DNA from: Nematostella vectensis
Taxonomy: Eukaryota > Cnidaria > Anthozoa > Actiniaria > Edwardsiidae
DNA length: 64,000 bases
Assembly: GCF_932526225.1 (NCBI RefSeq)
Contig: NC_064041.1
Span: 9,654,813 to 9,718,812, forward strand
Direction: 5' to 3'
Shown: positions 11,601 through 21,609 of the stretch, piece after piece
Numbering within the stretch: the stretch's first letter is position 1
How the letters are laid out: every line of letters starts with the position of its first letter
Program-made: the position numbers and the translations under genes
Notes under the pieces: model-generated
The model's database searches: none
What the model was told of the DNA's origin: nothing
What the model saw: only the letters and a program-made list of their open reading frames with translations

Positions 11601-14309
11601 GCCTGCGCAGGCGCATGTCAAACGGCTCATTCACGCAAGATATGAAGAGCTTGGGACTCAGGCCACTTCCAGACACACTACTTGTTTTTCATGGGCAGCC
11701 TCTTTGTGAACATGGTTGGTTTTTACATAAAAATGGCTTCCTTTGTGGTAGGTGAAATGCTCCATGTCAATTTATGTATGAGGGCGTAGAGGATTGAGTA
11801 AGTGTGTTGTTTCTATTTCCCCAGTTGTGTGTCCTCGAGGGATGTACGGGAATTCAAAGGGCGAATGTTCACCCTGTCCCACCGCCACTTACCAAAACCA
11901 ATCTGGCCAAGCTAGCTGCGTCCATTGCCCACCAGGCACATACCAGAACAAGTCTGGGCAGGAAGCTTGTAACCAGTGCCCCCCTGGTACCTATGGAAAG
12001 TCCGATGGCATGTGTACACTTTGTCCAACAAACACTTACCAAAACAAATCTGGCCAAGCCAGCTGTATTTATTGCCCTAATGGTACACACCAAAACCAGT
12101 CTGGCCAGGAAGGATGTGTCGAGTGCCCGCCTGGAAGTTATTGGAAACCCGATGGCATGTGTGCCCTTTGTCAAAAAGGCACTTATCAAAATCAGTCTGG
12201 TCAGACGACGTGTATCCAGTGTGCTGCAGGACTGGTGACGCAAAACACAGGGACAACGCACATGAATGGTTGCATCGCAACAGGTACCGCGTTTATTGTT
12301 ATTTATTCTTACGACTGTGGTGTAATCATAATAGGTACTACAGTCACGAGTGCAAATATCGAAACCCAATAGGGGACTTGCGCTAAGAGATCACTCACAT
12401 GGCTTTTTGGCTGGCAAAAGAGAGCGCGCTCAGGCTTTTAGCGGCAAAATAACAGCAACAAAAAGCAACTTATTCAACGCTTACGAAATAAGCCAGAATT
12501 TTTTTTTCAGAAAGGGTTTAGTTTCATTTAAAGATTTTATTTTTTTACCCAGAAAGGTCATGTGACCTCTTAGCGCAAGTCCCCTATTGCTCAATACAGA
12601 AAATATTTTCAACATTGAATTTTGATCAAACGAGAACGGTGATTTAAAAAAAAGATATTTTGGCAGGATTTGTTCTTGCACTTTATTGTGCCATTAAGGC
12701 CAATATTTCGTTTACAAATATAACGCCATCTTATTCTTTTTCAGGTGCCAAACCACCCCCCGCACCTTTGGGCCTTATCACAACTGTAATTTCCCCGTCA
12801 TCGGTAAACCTTATATGGTTCTCATCTTCCGCGGCCAAAGTCACGCATTACAACATCAAATACATCTCCAGCATCCTGTCTGGTCAGCTAACTGTATCGG
12901 CAAACGGTTTTGGCTATCAGACCTATATGCTGAAGGGGCTCACAGGTCTCACATATTACACCGTGCAGCTGTACTCAGTGAATAGCGGTGTCGTAGGAGG
13001 GTACATTTCAAAGTCTTTCAAGACACCTGAAGGAGGTAGGTAGATAAGGTTTAAAGCTGACTTAGTTTGAATAAATGATATCATCATCATCACCATCATA
13101 ATTTTCACTACCACTGTCACATTGTCATTGTGCACTGCAGGCATAGGCTGTTCGGTGGTTTTCTTCTACATTTTTGTATTATATCCACATGGTACATGCA
13201 ATAACTGTTACTTTTCTCTAGTCCCAGGCGCTGCCCCCGTTATAACAGCCACCGCACCTGTCAACCCTACAGCTGTTAACGTTACCTGGCGACGGGTACC
13301 CCCACGGTACCAGAATGGTAACATCCGGGGATACATGGTGTACTACAAGAAGAGCACAGAATCCCAGTACCACAGCAAGACTGTCAATGACGCCAACTGC
13401 CTCAGTACAGGTAATCCGCACAACACAAGTACCCCACACAACACAGGAAACCCACATAGGACACAGGCAAAGTACAGATAACCCACACAAAACAATTAAC
13501 CCACACAACACAGGTAACTCACATAGCACACAGCACAACACAGGTAACCCACACAGTACAGGTAACGCACATTGCAGAACAGGTAATCCACAATCCACAT
13601 AACACAGTTTCCCTCGCAGCACAGCTATACCCGCGGGTCTTTACGGGTCACCCGCGGGTCTTTACCAGTCTGATCGTTCGCGGTATCGTTCGTGTTTGTA
13701 GTTTCCTCATAAAACGCGCAGATTTGGGGGTGGGAGGGAGGGAGGGGATGATGAGGGCTTTATATTTTAATGTATAAAAAGGTATCAAAGTGTACTTTTA
13801 AAATACATTACTCGCGGCTAAAAAACATTAAATTCGCGATTTTCGCGATTTCAGGAAATTCGCGAATTAAGACTCGTGAAAAATAATGACCGCGAAATTT
13901 AATTTCGCTAAATATAATGGATATAGAAACATTGATCACAGAGATTGGAGGTTCTATTGAAATCTCCTAGTGAGGACATTTAACGAAATTATCGATAATG
14001 GCTTGAGGGGCAAGAACACTTTTCCATTACTATAAGACTGACTTTTAAAAGGGACAACGGTTTTGTTTCAATATATTGGTCCTATTTCAGTTGTTTGCTA
14101 ACTTCATTTTTTTGTAACAACGAGAAAATAAAGTCACGTGAACTGGGTCCCCCTGGGTATGACTATGTTTTCTTTTTTTTGTACCTTATTCAGTACTCGC
14201 TGGCCTGGGGACTGGATCGGACTACTGCATCAAAATAACCGCCTTCACGAGTGTTGGACCGTTTGGAGGCTGGGACCAAGTGCAGTGCACGATGGTGCAG
14301 CCGATGTGA
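47..14309 (+). CDS. Gene A: giant secreted multidomain protein (EGF, sushi, coiled coil, Ig, Cys-rich, FN3), 5' end outside window
   Basis: Sixteen exons can be joined with GT-AG sites and consistent phase: 47-190, 1044-1169, 1350-1472, 1630-1749, 1845-1997, 2553-2675, 2757-2930, 4103-4294, 4384-5690, 5836-5989, 6173-10716, 10847-11747, 11825-12283, 12745-13035, 13222-13410 and 14194-14309 (TGA at 14307). They give about 3,040 residues. The EGF, sushi, Cys-rich and first FN3 exons are all phase 1-1, as in shuffled extracellular modules. No transmembrane segment is seen before the stop, so a secreted matrix or surface-associated protein is likely. The start is not in the window: by comparison with gene B, a signal peptide, an EMI domain and further EGFs should lie before base 1. 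No frameshift or internal stop was found. I do not recognise a named family for the whole protein. The function is unknown; the domain set suggests adhesion, matrix or recognition. Confidence 0.85.
2757..4294 (+). CDS. Gene A exons 7-8: two sushi (CCP) domains
   Basis: Exon 7 (2757-2930, 58 codons) reads [18 protein letters not shown] and carries the CCP pattern of four cysteines with a Trp before the last Cys ([10 protein letters not shown]). Exon 8 (4103-4294, 64 codons) reads [18 protein letters not shown] and has [12 protein letters not shown] and the late Trp (KWRTSSFTC). Both are phase 1-1. Sushi domains usually bind proteins or glycans in complement-like or adhesion proteins. The intron between them (2931-4102) has no coding signal that I can support. 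Confidence 0.8.
4384..5690 (+). CDS. Gene A exon 9: EGF domain plus large unknown ectodomain
   Basis: The exon starts with a non-calcium EGF ([12 protein letters not shown] ... [13 protein letters not shown]), then about 390 residues with no domain I recognise. It has many N-glycosylation sequons (for example NMS, NVT, NFT, NLS, NTS), scattered cysteines and beta-rich composition, so an extracellular fold is likely. The exon ends in phase 0 (GAC AAG, then GT). Gene B has the same exon at 36091-37400, one codon longer, and the two are close to identical over long stretches. Confidence 0.75.
5836..5989 (+). CDS. Gene A exon 10: short beta-rich linker exon
   Basis: The 154-base exon encodes [16 protein letters not shown] and [13 protein letters not shown]. 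It was placed by comparison with gene B 35423-35576, which has the same length, phases (0 to 1) and pattern (LLDRRFTCKVNGSMTG). The acceptor is TTTTTAG at 5831-5835 and the donor is GGAG followed by GTGGGC. It probably completes the unknown domain begun in exon 9. Two sequons are present. Confidence 0.65.
6173..10716 (+). CDS. Gene A exon 11: 4.5 kb exon with coiled coils, about 20-residue repeats and furin-like sites
   Basis: This single exon encodes 1,514 complete codons, in order: an N-terminal helical and beta region (6173-7230); a charged coiled coil (about 7240-7510); a Cys cluster ([20 protein letters not shown], near 7520-7580); a basic RKRR site (about 7776-7787); a run of about 20-residue repeats around [FL]-D-[ILV]-x3-[LI]-[LKR] with P-x-L (7906-9190); RKRNKR followed by a hydrophobic run [18 protein letters not shown] (9218-9290); a second coiled coil (about 9535-9765); another basic site RRKR (about 10014-10026); a helical region; and the first half of an Ig domain ending VVLGCEAQ. 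It starts in phase 1 after TACTGCAG and ends in phase 0 at ACC AAG before GTAACC. I recognise no named domain in the middle of the exon. Confidence 0.8.
10847..11747 (+). CDS. Gene A exon 12: Ig domains and membrane-distal unknown region
   Basis: The exon continues the first Ig domain ([12 protein letters not shown] ... [15 protein letters not shown]), so an intron splits that fold between its two cysteines. A second Ig domain follows ([19 protein letters not shown] ... [13 protein letters not shown]). Then come about 140 residues with Cys and sequons ([15 protein letters not shown]) that I cannot assign. The donor was placed at TGTG before GTAGGT by matching gene B, which uses TGTG before GTAAGT. 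Confidence 0.8.
11825..12283 (+). CDS. Gene A exon 13: ephrin-receptor-like Cys-rich (GCC2/GCC3-type) array, three units
   Basis: The exon encodes 153 codons: two full 49-residue units plus a terminal unit. Each has two submotifs of the CPPGTY...C..C and [11 protein letters not shown] type. Such Cys-rich repeats occur in Eph receptors and sushi/EGF mosaic proteins. The exon is phase 1-1. Gene B has the same exon at 28220-28384 with only one unit (55 codons); the difference is 294 bases, exactly two units of 147. Confidence 0.8.
12372..12584. mobile_element. Small TIR element (MITE) in gene A intron 13
   Basis: The element is 213 bp with inverted ends GGGGACTTGCGCTAAGAG and CTCTTAGCGCAAGTCCCC, flanked by TA on both sides (12370-12371 and 12585-12586). 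It has no coding capacity. The interior contains AGCGCGCTCAGGC, TTTTAGCGGCAAAATA and GCTTACGA. The same ends and interior occur at 48200-55246, where another copy holds a BEL/Pao element. The TA target suggests a Tc1/mariner-type mobiliser; that is inference. Confidence 0.75.
12745..13035 (+). CDS. Gene A exon 14: first fibronectin type III domain
   Basis: The 97-codon exon is phase 1-1 and holds a whole FN3 domain: [20 protein letters not shown], a Trp in strand B (LIWFSSS), YNIKYISS in strand C and the conserved Tyr/Leu core near the end ([16 protein letters not shown]). It follows the Cys-rich exon across an intron (12284-12744) that holds a small TIR element. Confidence 0.8.
13222..14309 (+). 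CDS. Gene A exons 15-16: second FN3 domain, split by an intron, and C-terminus
   Basis: Exon 15 (13222-13410) has the front half of an FN3 domain ([20 protein letters not shown] ... [10 protein letters not shown]). Exon 16 (14194-14309) has the back half ([19 protein letters not shown]) and the stop TGA at 14307-14309. Both lengths (189 and 116 bases) are the same in gene B. The protein ends 17 residues after the FN3 core, with no membrane segment or GPI-like tail. The intron starts with a tandem array of donor-like units (13401-13612). Confidence 0.8.
13401..13612 (+). repeat. Minisatellite of 5' splice-site-like units after gene A exon 15
   Basis: The array is made of irregular units of about 22-24 bp rich in CACAACACAGGTAACCCACA. 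It starts on the last bases of exon 15 (CTCAGTACAG before GTAATCC) and continues to about 13610. Several units keep ACAGGTAA, a good donor sequence. The corresponding gene B intron starts the same way (GAGCACAG before GTAACCCGCACAGTAC at 27483) but is not expanded. Confidence 0.75.
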
Positions 14310-15514
14310 GACTGTGGCGAGCTCAGGAAGTTGCAGAAACCCGAAGAACATATAGTGGTATAGAGTTAACACCAAGAGTTTGTAGTGTTAGGGGTTATCA
14401 TAGTACAGTTATCCATAAAAAAAAAAAAAAAATACGAAAACGAAGGTACTTGCCCATCTACATAGAAAACGAATTAAGGTAAATCAATAGTGTGCTTGAA
14501 AGACATATCTAATCAAACAAAGGGTATTCCAAACATATAAAGGATTTTATATAACCAACTAAACCATAAGATTTGAGCTTTGTGTAATCTCGGTCCCGGG
14601 CCCACGCATCTTGTGTCAGCACTAGCACAAAGTTTGGGATCTGAAACTAAGATAATAATGCAAGATTTGACAAATATTTGTCAAGTAATTTTGTAGGCTC
14701 ACCTCGTGTGGTGAGTAGTATAGATCACGTGGCACTCTCGGTCCATACGGAAAGTTGTATTACACCTGGAAAGGGCCCAGACTCATTTTATGCAAGTAAG
14801 TTTTGTACCTGCCTGTTTTTTTGTTTTGTTTGTTTGTTTTCTTTTTATCGTGCACACAAAATGTCTAGACTTTAGAGGGGTGCCAGCTGTTTAGTCTTGG
14901 TGTGTAGATTAACGGGCGGGTAGGGAGTTATGGGAAAATCATTCATCCCACAGGCCAGCGCGCACCCCATGCTTCCTTCCTACATTACCTTGCAACCTAT
15001 GGCATGACCTGCGTCTTTCTTAGTCTTGTGCGATGAACCATGAGCCACTTCGTAATAAACATATTACACAAGTCATGACAAGAAATGTTCAGAAATTTCG
15101 CTTTGTCTTTTTTTGTTTGCATATTTTGCGCAGACTTTAATTTTGCGTTTTTGACAAAATCAGCCTTTCCGAAGACACTTAAATTTCGCGACTCTTTTTT
15201 TTAAAGGGGCACGATTTCATTTCATGTAAGGAATATTAAATGTTTGTAGTTGCGCGAATGATTCGTAATGCGCATTGTAAATTATAACTAATTTCGCTTT
15301 TTAAACGCTTTGCTATTTTTTTTTTCAGTTTCTTGGGTAAGACAGTCCATAATAACTATAAATATTATATTGCTAGGACAATAGAGGTGACCTTCAAAGT
15401 TTACCCAACAGCCACCAGAATTTTCCCAGCAAACAACTGAGGCTGGTTAATTCTGCATGTCATTTTCACAGCAGGGTTACCTAGTATTCAAGATGTCTTG
15501 CATAGGAAGCCAAA

Positions 15515-15650
15515 CATGTCAAGCCTTAGAGGGTAGTGGAAATAGGACATGAAAAGCCTTAGAGGGTAGTGGAAATAGTGCATGACAAGCCTTAGAGGGT
15601 AGTGGAAATAGGACATGTCAAGCCTTAGAGGGTAGTGGAAATAGGGCAGG
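15515..15650 (+). repeat. Four-copy minisatellite, unit about 34 bp
   Basis: Four near-identical units share AAGCCTTAGAGGGTAGTGGA and vary at the CATGTCA/CATGAAA/CATGACA joint. The array lies downstream of gene A with no coding overlap. Confidence 0.85.
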
Positions 15651-16082
15651 TTGTAGACCAGTATTTTATTCTGAAAATATTCTCTCTAGATCCATTTGTT
15701 CTACTGAAAATATGAGAAAATTGCAAAGCCTTTCATTTGATCTGCGTTGCGGCTAGTTGTTTTGTGCTTTTTCCATAGCTAAAGCAATTGCCGTGAAAAC
15801 AAGACCGCAATTAGTTTGGTTCTAAAACACAAAAATACTGCATGAAACAACTGCTGCAATGCAGGCTACCTTGCATTAACATTTACTTGTATTCCATGAT
15901 CAAAGCTGATTATTAAACAAGGGCAAGAATATCCGACTCCGATTTATTTCTAGAAATGAATAGACATTAATCGTTAATGATCGTCGATCATCATCTCCTT
16001 TGTTACTGGTTACATTTGGACCTAGATACGAGGCATGGTCTACAAAGAAAAACTCAAAACAACCATTCACTTACGAAATCTG

Positions 16083-16722
16083 ATACCTTTTTTTTACACC
16101 TTTGCTGTTCATTAACGGGAAAGGGACATTCATTTGTGCCAAAAGTTACATCGATAGCGTGTATTGTACGTTCATCAACATCGCACGAAACATCATTTAG
16201 CGTGACTCGACTTTCAATAACAATAATTGAATATTCGTGAACATTCATTATCATCAACGGAGAAACAATAGCGCACTTGGACATTCAATTCGATTGGAAC
16301 AAAAATTCTTTTGCGCGCAATGAAAATTCAATTGCTCGTTTGATTGCTCGTTTGCTCATTGATAAACATGATTGTCTGAAAAGGCTTATTGATTGTCTTT
16401 GTTTATGTTAATAGACTAATGAATTTTCTACTTTTTATAACTGGTTGTCAATAAACGCTACTGAATGTCCAAATGTGTAATTGAATTCTCGATTGCATGC
16501 AAAAGAATGTTCATTCCATCCCGAATGAATGCCCAATTGCGTTATTGATTGCCCGTTGATGCTATTGAATGTTCGCGCATATTCAATCATTGTTATTGAA
16601 AGTCGAGTCACGCTAAAAATGTTTCGTGCGATGTTGACGAACGTACAATGCACGTTAACGATACAACGTTTGCCACAAATGAATGTCCCTTTCCCGTTAT
16701 TGAACAGCAAAAAGGTGTATAT
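16083..16722. mobile_element. Foldback element with long inverted arms
   Basis: The left arm (about 16083-16320) and right arm (about 16480-16722) are inverted copies. Examples are AACGGGAAAGGGACATTCAT at the left against ATGAATGTCCCTTTCCCGTT at the right, and GAAAGTCGAGTCACGCTAAA at the right against the reverse near 16190. The arms have diverged moderately. The spacer is AT-rich. No open frame of value is present. It may be a long-TIR non-autonomous DNA transposon; no target duplication was identified. Confidence 0.65.
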
Positions 16723-17073
16723 TTTCACTTGAATCTGCTAATGGGTTTTATTATGTTCCTTACGATTTTAAGCCTTTATCACTGTAAAACAAGTTGGGCT
16801 GAGATTCTATCGCCCAAAGTACAGAAACAGTCTTAATAGGATAGTTATGACAACATTTTAACATCAATATAAAGCCTTAGTGCTGCTCCTGTGTATTAAA
16901 TGTTTTAGTTGTTAGAGCTAAAACCTGATTCAAGAATACAGTAGTAAGCACAGTGCTCTCAGACTAACAGTGTGCACTACTTGGTCCCACTGGTAACAGC
17001 CAGAAAAGGCTTATGTGGCATTGACTAATAAATACATGTACTCTCCTCTCTAATGATGATGTCAGAAAACACT

Positions 17074-20000
17074 TCATTGTGATGTCACAGACAGACGAGC
17101 TCTGCGCTTTGACTCCATGTTCTTAACCTTAGCCCACACCTCATTGGTCAGCGGCACTTGTCCATAGCTGATTGACAGCAGTCTAGCCAATAGGAGATGA
17201 AGGTGGAAGTCATCAGCAGACATCTTCCCATCCGTTTGCTGTCTGACACTAACAAAGTCCTCCTGAAGAACCTTTTGCATCTCAGGCGAGACTGAATACT
17301 CTGCAAATCTCAGCAAGCCTAGATAGCAACGCATCTTCTCAATCACTGAATGGTTGATATTGTTAAGCACTGTATCTGCAGAATCTGCAGATCTCTGTGG
17401 GTCGAGCTTTACTTGACAATCGCTAGGAAGTAAGGATTTACCCTCTGACATCACCAACACTTTAATATCAACCATGAACTCGGTCTTGTAAAAGTTGAAG
17501 TCGTATGCCAGCTTTTGCCAGGACATAAGGTTACCAAGAGAGGTCACATTCTGGACACCTGTTGCATTCAGCTGGCCCGCCTCCATCGCTGTCTCATCAA
17601 GTACCAGCTCTGTCCCATTCGACAGCTGCAGCATGCCAGACATCAGCCTATCTTTGGTATAATCCTTCTTTGGGATGAAATTCAAAGAGTTCAGATTGTT
17701 TAGAGTCATGGGTAGAAGGTGACATTTTGGGAGAACATGCTTGAGGAATTTAGCAACTTGTGAGCTGATCCTCTCTTCCAGGGGCAGAGTTTGTTGAGTA
17801 GGAAGACCACTCAAGTTGATGGCAAACTTCCCTACCGCCATCACACCACTTCGTGTGTACACAGTTGACAGTAAGTGCAAGAGTAGATACTCCGCGGCAA
17901 GCCGATCACCACACAGTAACTTCTCTAGCGCTGCAAGAAGATCATCACGAACGTGAAGCACAGGTGGAGTCAATGACTTCAGAGAGTCCTCAGCTAAAAC
18001 GGTAGGCATGGTTGGGTTTGAGTGCTTCATTGGTCGAGCTACGAGGCAGTGAAGGCGGGGCACTAGTGACGGTGGTGGGTGGTGAACAGCCCTTTCCTCC
18101 TGACACATCACATCATCTGCTGTGATAAATGATGGGTCACTTGGTGCTTCACCTGGAGTTGATGCAAGACTAGGGTGCACTGATAAAATACCAATGAACT
18201 CTAGGGTATCGTTGAGCTTGATGTTGTCGCACTGCTCATAAAGATGAACGAGGCAGGCAGGACCCTGCTCGCCAGGAAGGGGAAAGTTCAAACTAGGCAT
18301 TGCTGTTGTAGCTATATTGTTTGTGGATGCTTTTGTCTCCTCAGTCCTGGTTTTCTTTGCTGACATATCATCACTATCTGTCTCCATATGCCCATCTGAG
18401 TATAAAAACAACAGACTTAACAATTAACAAAGAACACTTATTGTAACACTTTCTGATTAATTTGTGCCATTTTCCATTTCCTTAAATTTTCTTATTGGTA
18501 AATGCTCCGTCAGAGATGTACCTCTATTAAGTGGACACTCACAGGACTAAGCCAAAATGTTCAAAAGAAAAGCAATGAGAAATATGGTACTTTTCATGGT
18601 AAAAGCTGCGCTCCCCATTCTCAATGACATCAATTACCCCTACTTAAGTACATCAACCAGCATACATGTGCTTTGACCCACCATCCCCCCTTAATTACAT
18701 CAGCCGGCATACCTGTGCTGTGACCCCCCTTATTTACATCTACCAACATACCATGTGGTGTGACCCCCCTTTAATTACATCGGCCAGCATATCCGTGCTG
18801 TGACCACCCTCCTCAATTACATCTACCAACATACCATGTGGTGTGCCCCCCCTTAATAACATTGGCCAGCATACCTGTGCTGTGAACCCCTTCCCTTTAA
18901 TTACATCGGAGTTGGATATTGCAAAATCAATAACAGCAAATAATACTTTCTTGCAACCCTATTTTGGCCGCATCTGAACAGCAATGCAGAAAATTCTTCA
19001 CAATACGATCTTGAATTTGTGAACAGTCACCACTCGTTCCGCTTGGTGATGTTCTCAGATCTTCGTGTTGTTGTGCTATACTTGATTTATTCACAGATTG
19101 TGGCCAATTGTCAATCAATTAGACGATCATGAACTAGAATGGACATTTCAGTTTTGTCCAATTAACGAAATAAATCAGCTAAAATTTAGAAATTAAATGT
19201 CCACGCAAGCCATGCTTTTTTTGCCATCATGTTGATGCTGTATTGTGTAGAAACGGTGCTGACATGACTATCACAACCAGCTCGCTTAAACCTGAAAAAT
19301 AGCTATGTATAATACTTGGATATGCTTCCCTAAAGAGTTAACTCTGAATCTTTGAAGTTAATTTGATGTAGTTTATCTGGAAACATGCATAAACTGGAAC
19401 TAACAAATGATGAGCACGTGGTTAAATTGAACTAAATTCAAAAAAGTTTGTCTTTGCCGGCTTATAAAAATTTTTGCAATACTAATTTGGAAAACCAGTA
19501 CTTTATTCTGATCAATAATTATGTGGGCAATACTTGTTCTTACTATGTCAGCCCATGAAATTCTAAGGAAAAAGAAAAAATCGATAAAAACTGAAGACCT
19601 GGTGTTATTTTGTGTGCGTCAGTCAAAAAAACTTAGGCGTGATAGGGTTAATTACATCCGCCAGAATACCTGTGTTGTGACCCCCCCCCCTTAATTACAT
19701 CCGCCAGAATACCTGTGCTGTGACCCCCCCTTAATTACATCCGCCAGAATACCTGTGCTGTGACCCCCTTTAATTACATCCGCCAGAATACCTGTGCTGT
19801 GACCCCCCCTTAATTACATCCGCCAGAATACCTGTGCTGTGACCCCCTTTATTTACATCCGCCAGAATACCTGTGTTGTGACCCCCCCTAATTACATCCG
19901 CCAGAATACCTGTGCTGTGACCCCTCCCTAATTACATCCGCCAGAATACCTGTGCTGTGACCCCCCCTAATTACATCCGCCAGAATACCTGTGCTGTGAC

Positions 20001-21266
20001 CCCCCCTAATTACATCCGCCAGAATACCTGTGCTGTGACCCCCCCTAATTACATCCGCCAGAATACCTGTTTTGTGACCCCCCCTAATTACATCCGCCAG
20101 AATACCTGTGCTGTGACCCCCCCTTAATTACATCCGCCAGAATACCTGTGTTGTGACCCCCCCAATTACATCCGCCAGAATACCTGTGCTGTGACCCCCC
20201 TAATTACATCCGCCAGAATACCTGTGTTGTGACCCCCCCTAATTACATCCGCCAGAATACCTGTGCTGTGACCCCCCCTTAATTACATCCGCCAGAATAC
20301 CACGTGGTGTGACCCCCCTAATTACATCTGCCAGAATACCTGTGTTGTGACCCCCCCTAATAACATCCGTCAGAATACCTGTGCTGTGACCCCCCCTTAA
20401 TTACATCCGCCAGAATACCTGTGCTGTGACCCCCCCTTAATTACATCCGCCAGAATACCTGTGTTGTGACCCCCCCCAATTACATCCGCCAGAATACCTG
20501 TGTTGTGACCCCCCCTAATTACATCCGCCAGAATACCTGTGCTGTGACCCCCCCTTAATTACATCCGCCAGAATACCTGTGCTGTGACCCCCCCTTAATT
20601 ACATCCACCAGAATACCTGTGTTGTGACCCCCCCTAATTACATCCGCCAGAATACCTGTGCTGTGGCCCCCCTTAATTACATCAGCCAACATACCACGTG
20701 GTGTGACCCCTCCCCTAAATTACATCTGCCAGCATACCTGTGGTGTGATCCCCCTCCATCTCATCATCTTCGAGGGACCTCTTGTTGCTCATGCTCAGCT
20801 GCGACGGGCCTCCGTGCTGCACCAATGGAGACCTCTCAGCAAAGGCCTGCTTGGCCCATTCCGTCTCTCCGGGTATCGGTACACAGTAATACGTCTGTTT
20901 CTCGGACGTCACACATTTTGGCGAGTTGAAGTCGACCTCTAAATCCCCACTACAATCAACTACATCTCGATACAAGCCACTCGCGAGGACGGTCTCGCCG
21001 GTGGATTTCGATTTGACTTCGTATTGGGATAGAAAATACTCCGGGCCAAACATGTCTTGAACCATACAGCGAAATCTAACCAGGCTGTTTGGCTTCAGGT
21101 AGTGCAATGGGGTGTCGTTTATCGAGGGAATTCGATGAATGTTCTCTTCTACTCGCTGAGTAAAATACTCGCAAATTGTTCCCATGGCTGCCTTCCCGCT
21201 TGTTTCCTTACAGATTCCATCAACGACACTTAGAGGCGAACTCAGCCAGTCTTCTATGCACGGCAT
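17074..21266 (-). CDS. MCMBP: Mini-chromosome maintenance complex-binding protein (MCMBP)
   Basis: There are two exons: 20738-21266 (ATG at 21266, 176 codons plus 1) and 17074-18395 (TGA at 17074), giving 616 residues; vertebrate MCMBP is about 640. Hallmarks are the N-terminal MPCIEDWLSSPLSVVDG; the region VRFRCMVQDMFGPEYFL; NFPLPGEQGPACLVHLYE at the start of the conserved core; and LAAEYLLLHLLSTVYTR with SLLPSDCQVKL later. The family binds MCM3-7 and helps unload or stabilise the MCM helicase in the nucleus, and acts in sister chromatid cohesion. The 2.3 kb intron is mostly a minisatellite whose units copy the exon 1 donor. The start matches the family start. The promoter is shared with TMCO1. 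Confidence 0.93.
18640..18905 (-). repeat. Diverged part of the MCMBP intron minisatellite
   Basis: About seven degenerate units of 37-40 bp have the same layout as the main array at 19645-20760 (ATTACATC, C-CAGCATACC, TGTGCTGTGACC). They are separated from it by about 740 bp of unrelated intron sequence (18906-19644) in which I see no gene. Confidence 0.75.
19645..20760 (-). repeat. Minisatellite in the MCMBP intron built from the exon 1 / intron border
   Basis: About 28 units of 37-41 bp lie head to tail. On the minus strand each reads G-run, TCACAGCACAG, then GTATTCTGGCGGATGTAATT. The real exon 1 end reads GATCACACCACAG before GTATGCTGGCAGATGTAATT, so it is itself the terminal unit. About 25 units keep CAG-GTAT. 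Length variation lies in the C-run (five to nine). The overlap with coding sequence is about 20 bp of exon 1. Confidence 0.92.
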
Positions 21267-21609
21267 TGTGGAATTGCCGGGATTTTGAGCGTAAATTATG
21301 AGAGAAAAATCAAAATTTCAAAACACAGTACTCAAACGATCGACCATGTGATTAGATTTCGCGGGAAACTCTAGAACTACTGCGCATGGTCTGTACGTCG
21401 GTCAGCAGAGTGTATTGCATGTTCAGAAAATAGGCTAGCTACTTCATAAAAAGTGACCGATGGAAATCCGTCAAGTAGTTTTTGATTCATTACCGCTGTC
21501 ATACTAGTACATGAAGTATTGGTCTTTAGCTTGGCTTTAGCACTGTTTCGTTTGTCTCGGATTTTATTGAATTTTTGTTCCGCTCTTACACCTTTAGGAC
21601 TAATACAAA
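21267..21609. promoter_or_regulatory. Probable bidirectional promoter between MCMBP and TMCO1
   Basis: Only 343 bp separate the two divergent start codons, so the region must carry both 5' UTRs and probably a shared promoter. Both genes are housekeeping-type, which fits. No TATA box or other clear core element was assigned. This is inferred from gene order only. Confidence 0.5.

Larger units (their letters stand above)
14310..17073. other. Intergenic region between the 3' ends of gene A and MCMBP
   Basis: I see no supported gene here. It holds AT-rich sequence, a short four-copy minisatellite (15515-15650) and a foldback element (16083-16722). Both flanking genes end here (gene A on plus, MCMBP on minus), so it must contain their 3' UTRs. 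The short open frames in this interval show no domain or codon signal. Confidence 0.6.

Noticed and set aside
11804..12386. Several 67-166 codon frames overlapping the Cys-rich exon
   Set aside because: Other frames of a repetitive exon; only the frame with regular Cys fits the splice phases.
19645..20760. Regular repeats that could suggest a CRISPR array
   Set aside because: Units are head to tail with no unique spacers, and the window is eukaryotic; the unit matches an exon border.
20624..20942. Plus-strand frames of 94-101 codons
   Set aside because: Reverse strand of MCMBP exon 1 plus the minisatellite.
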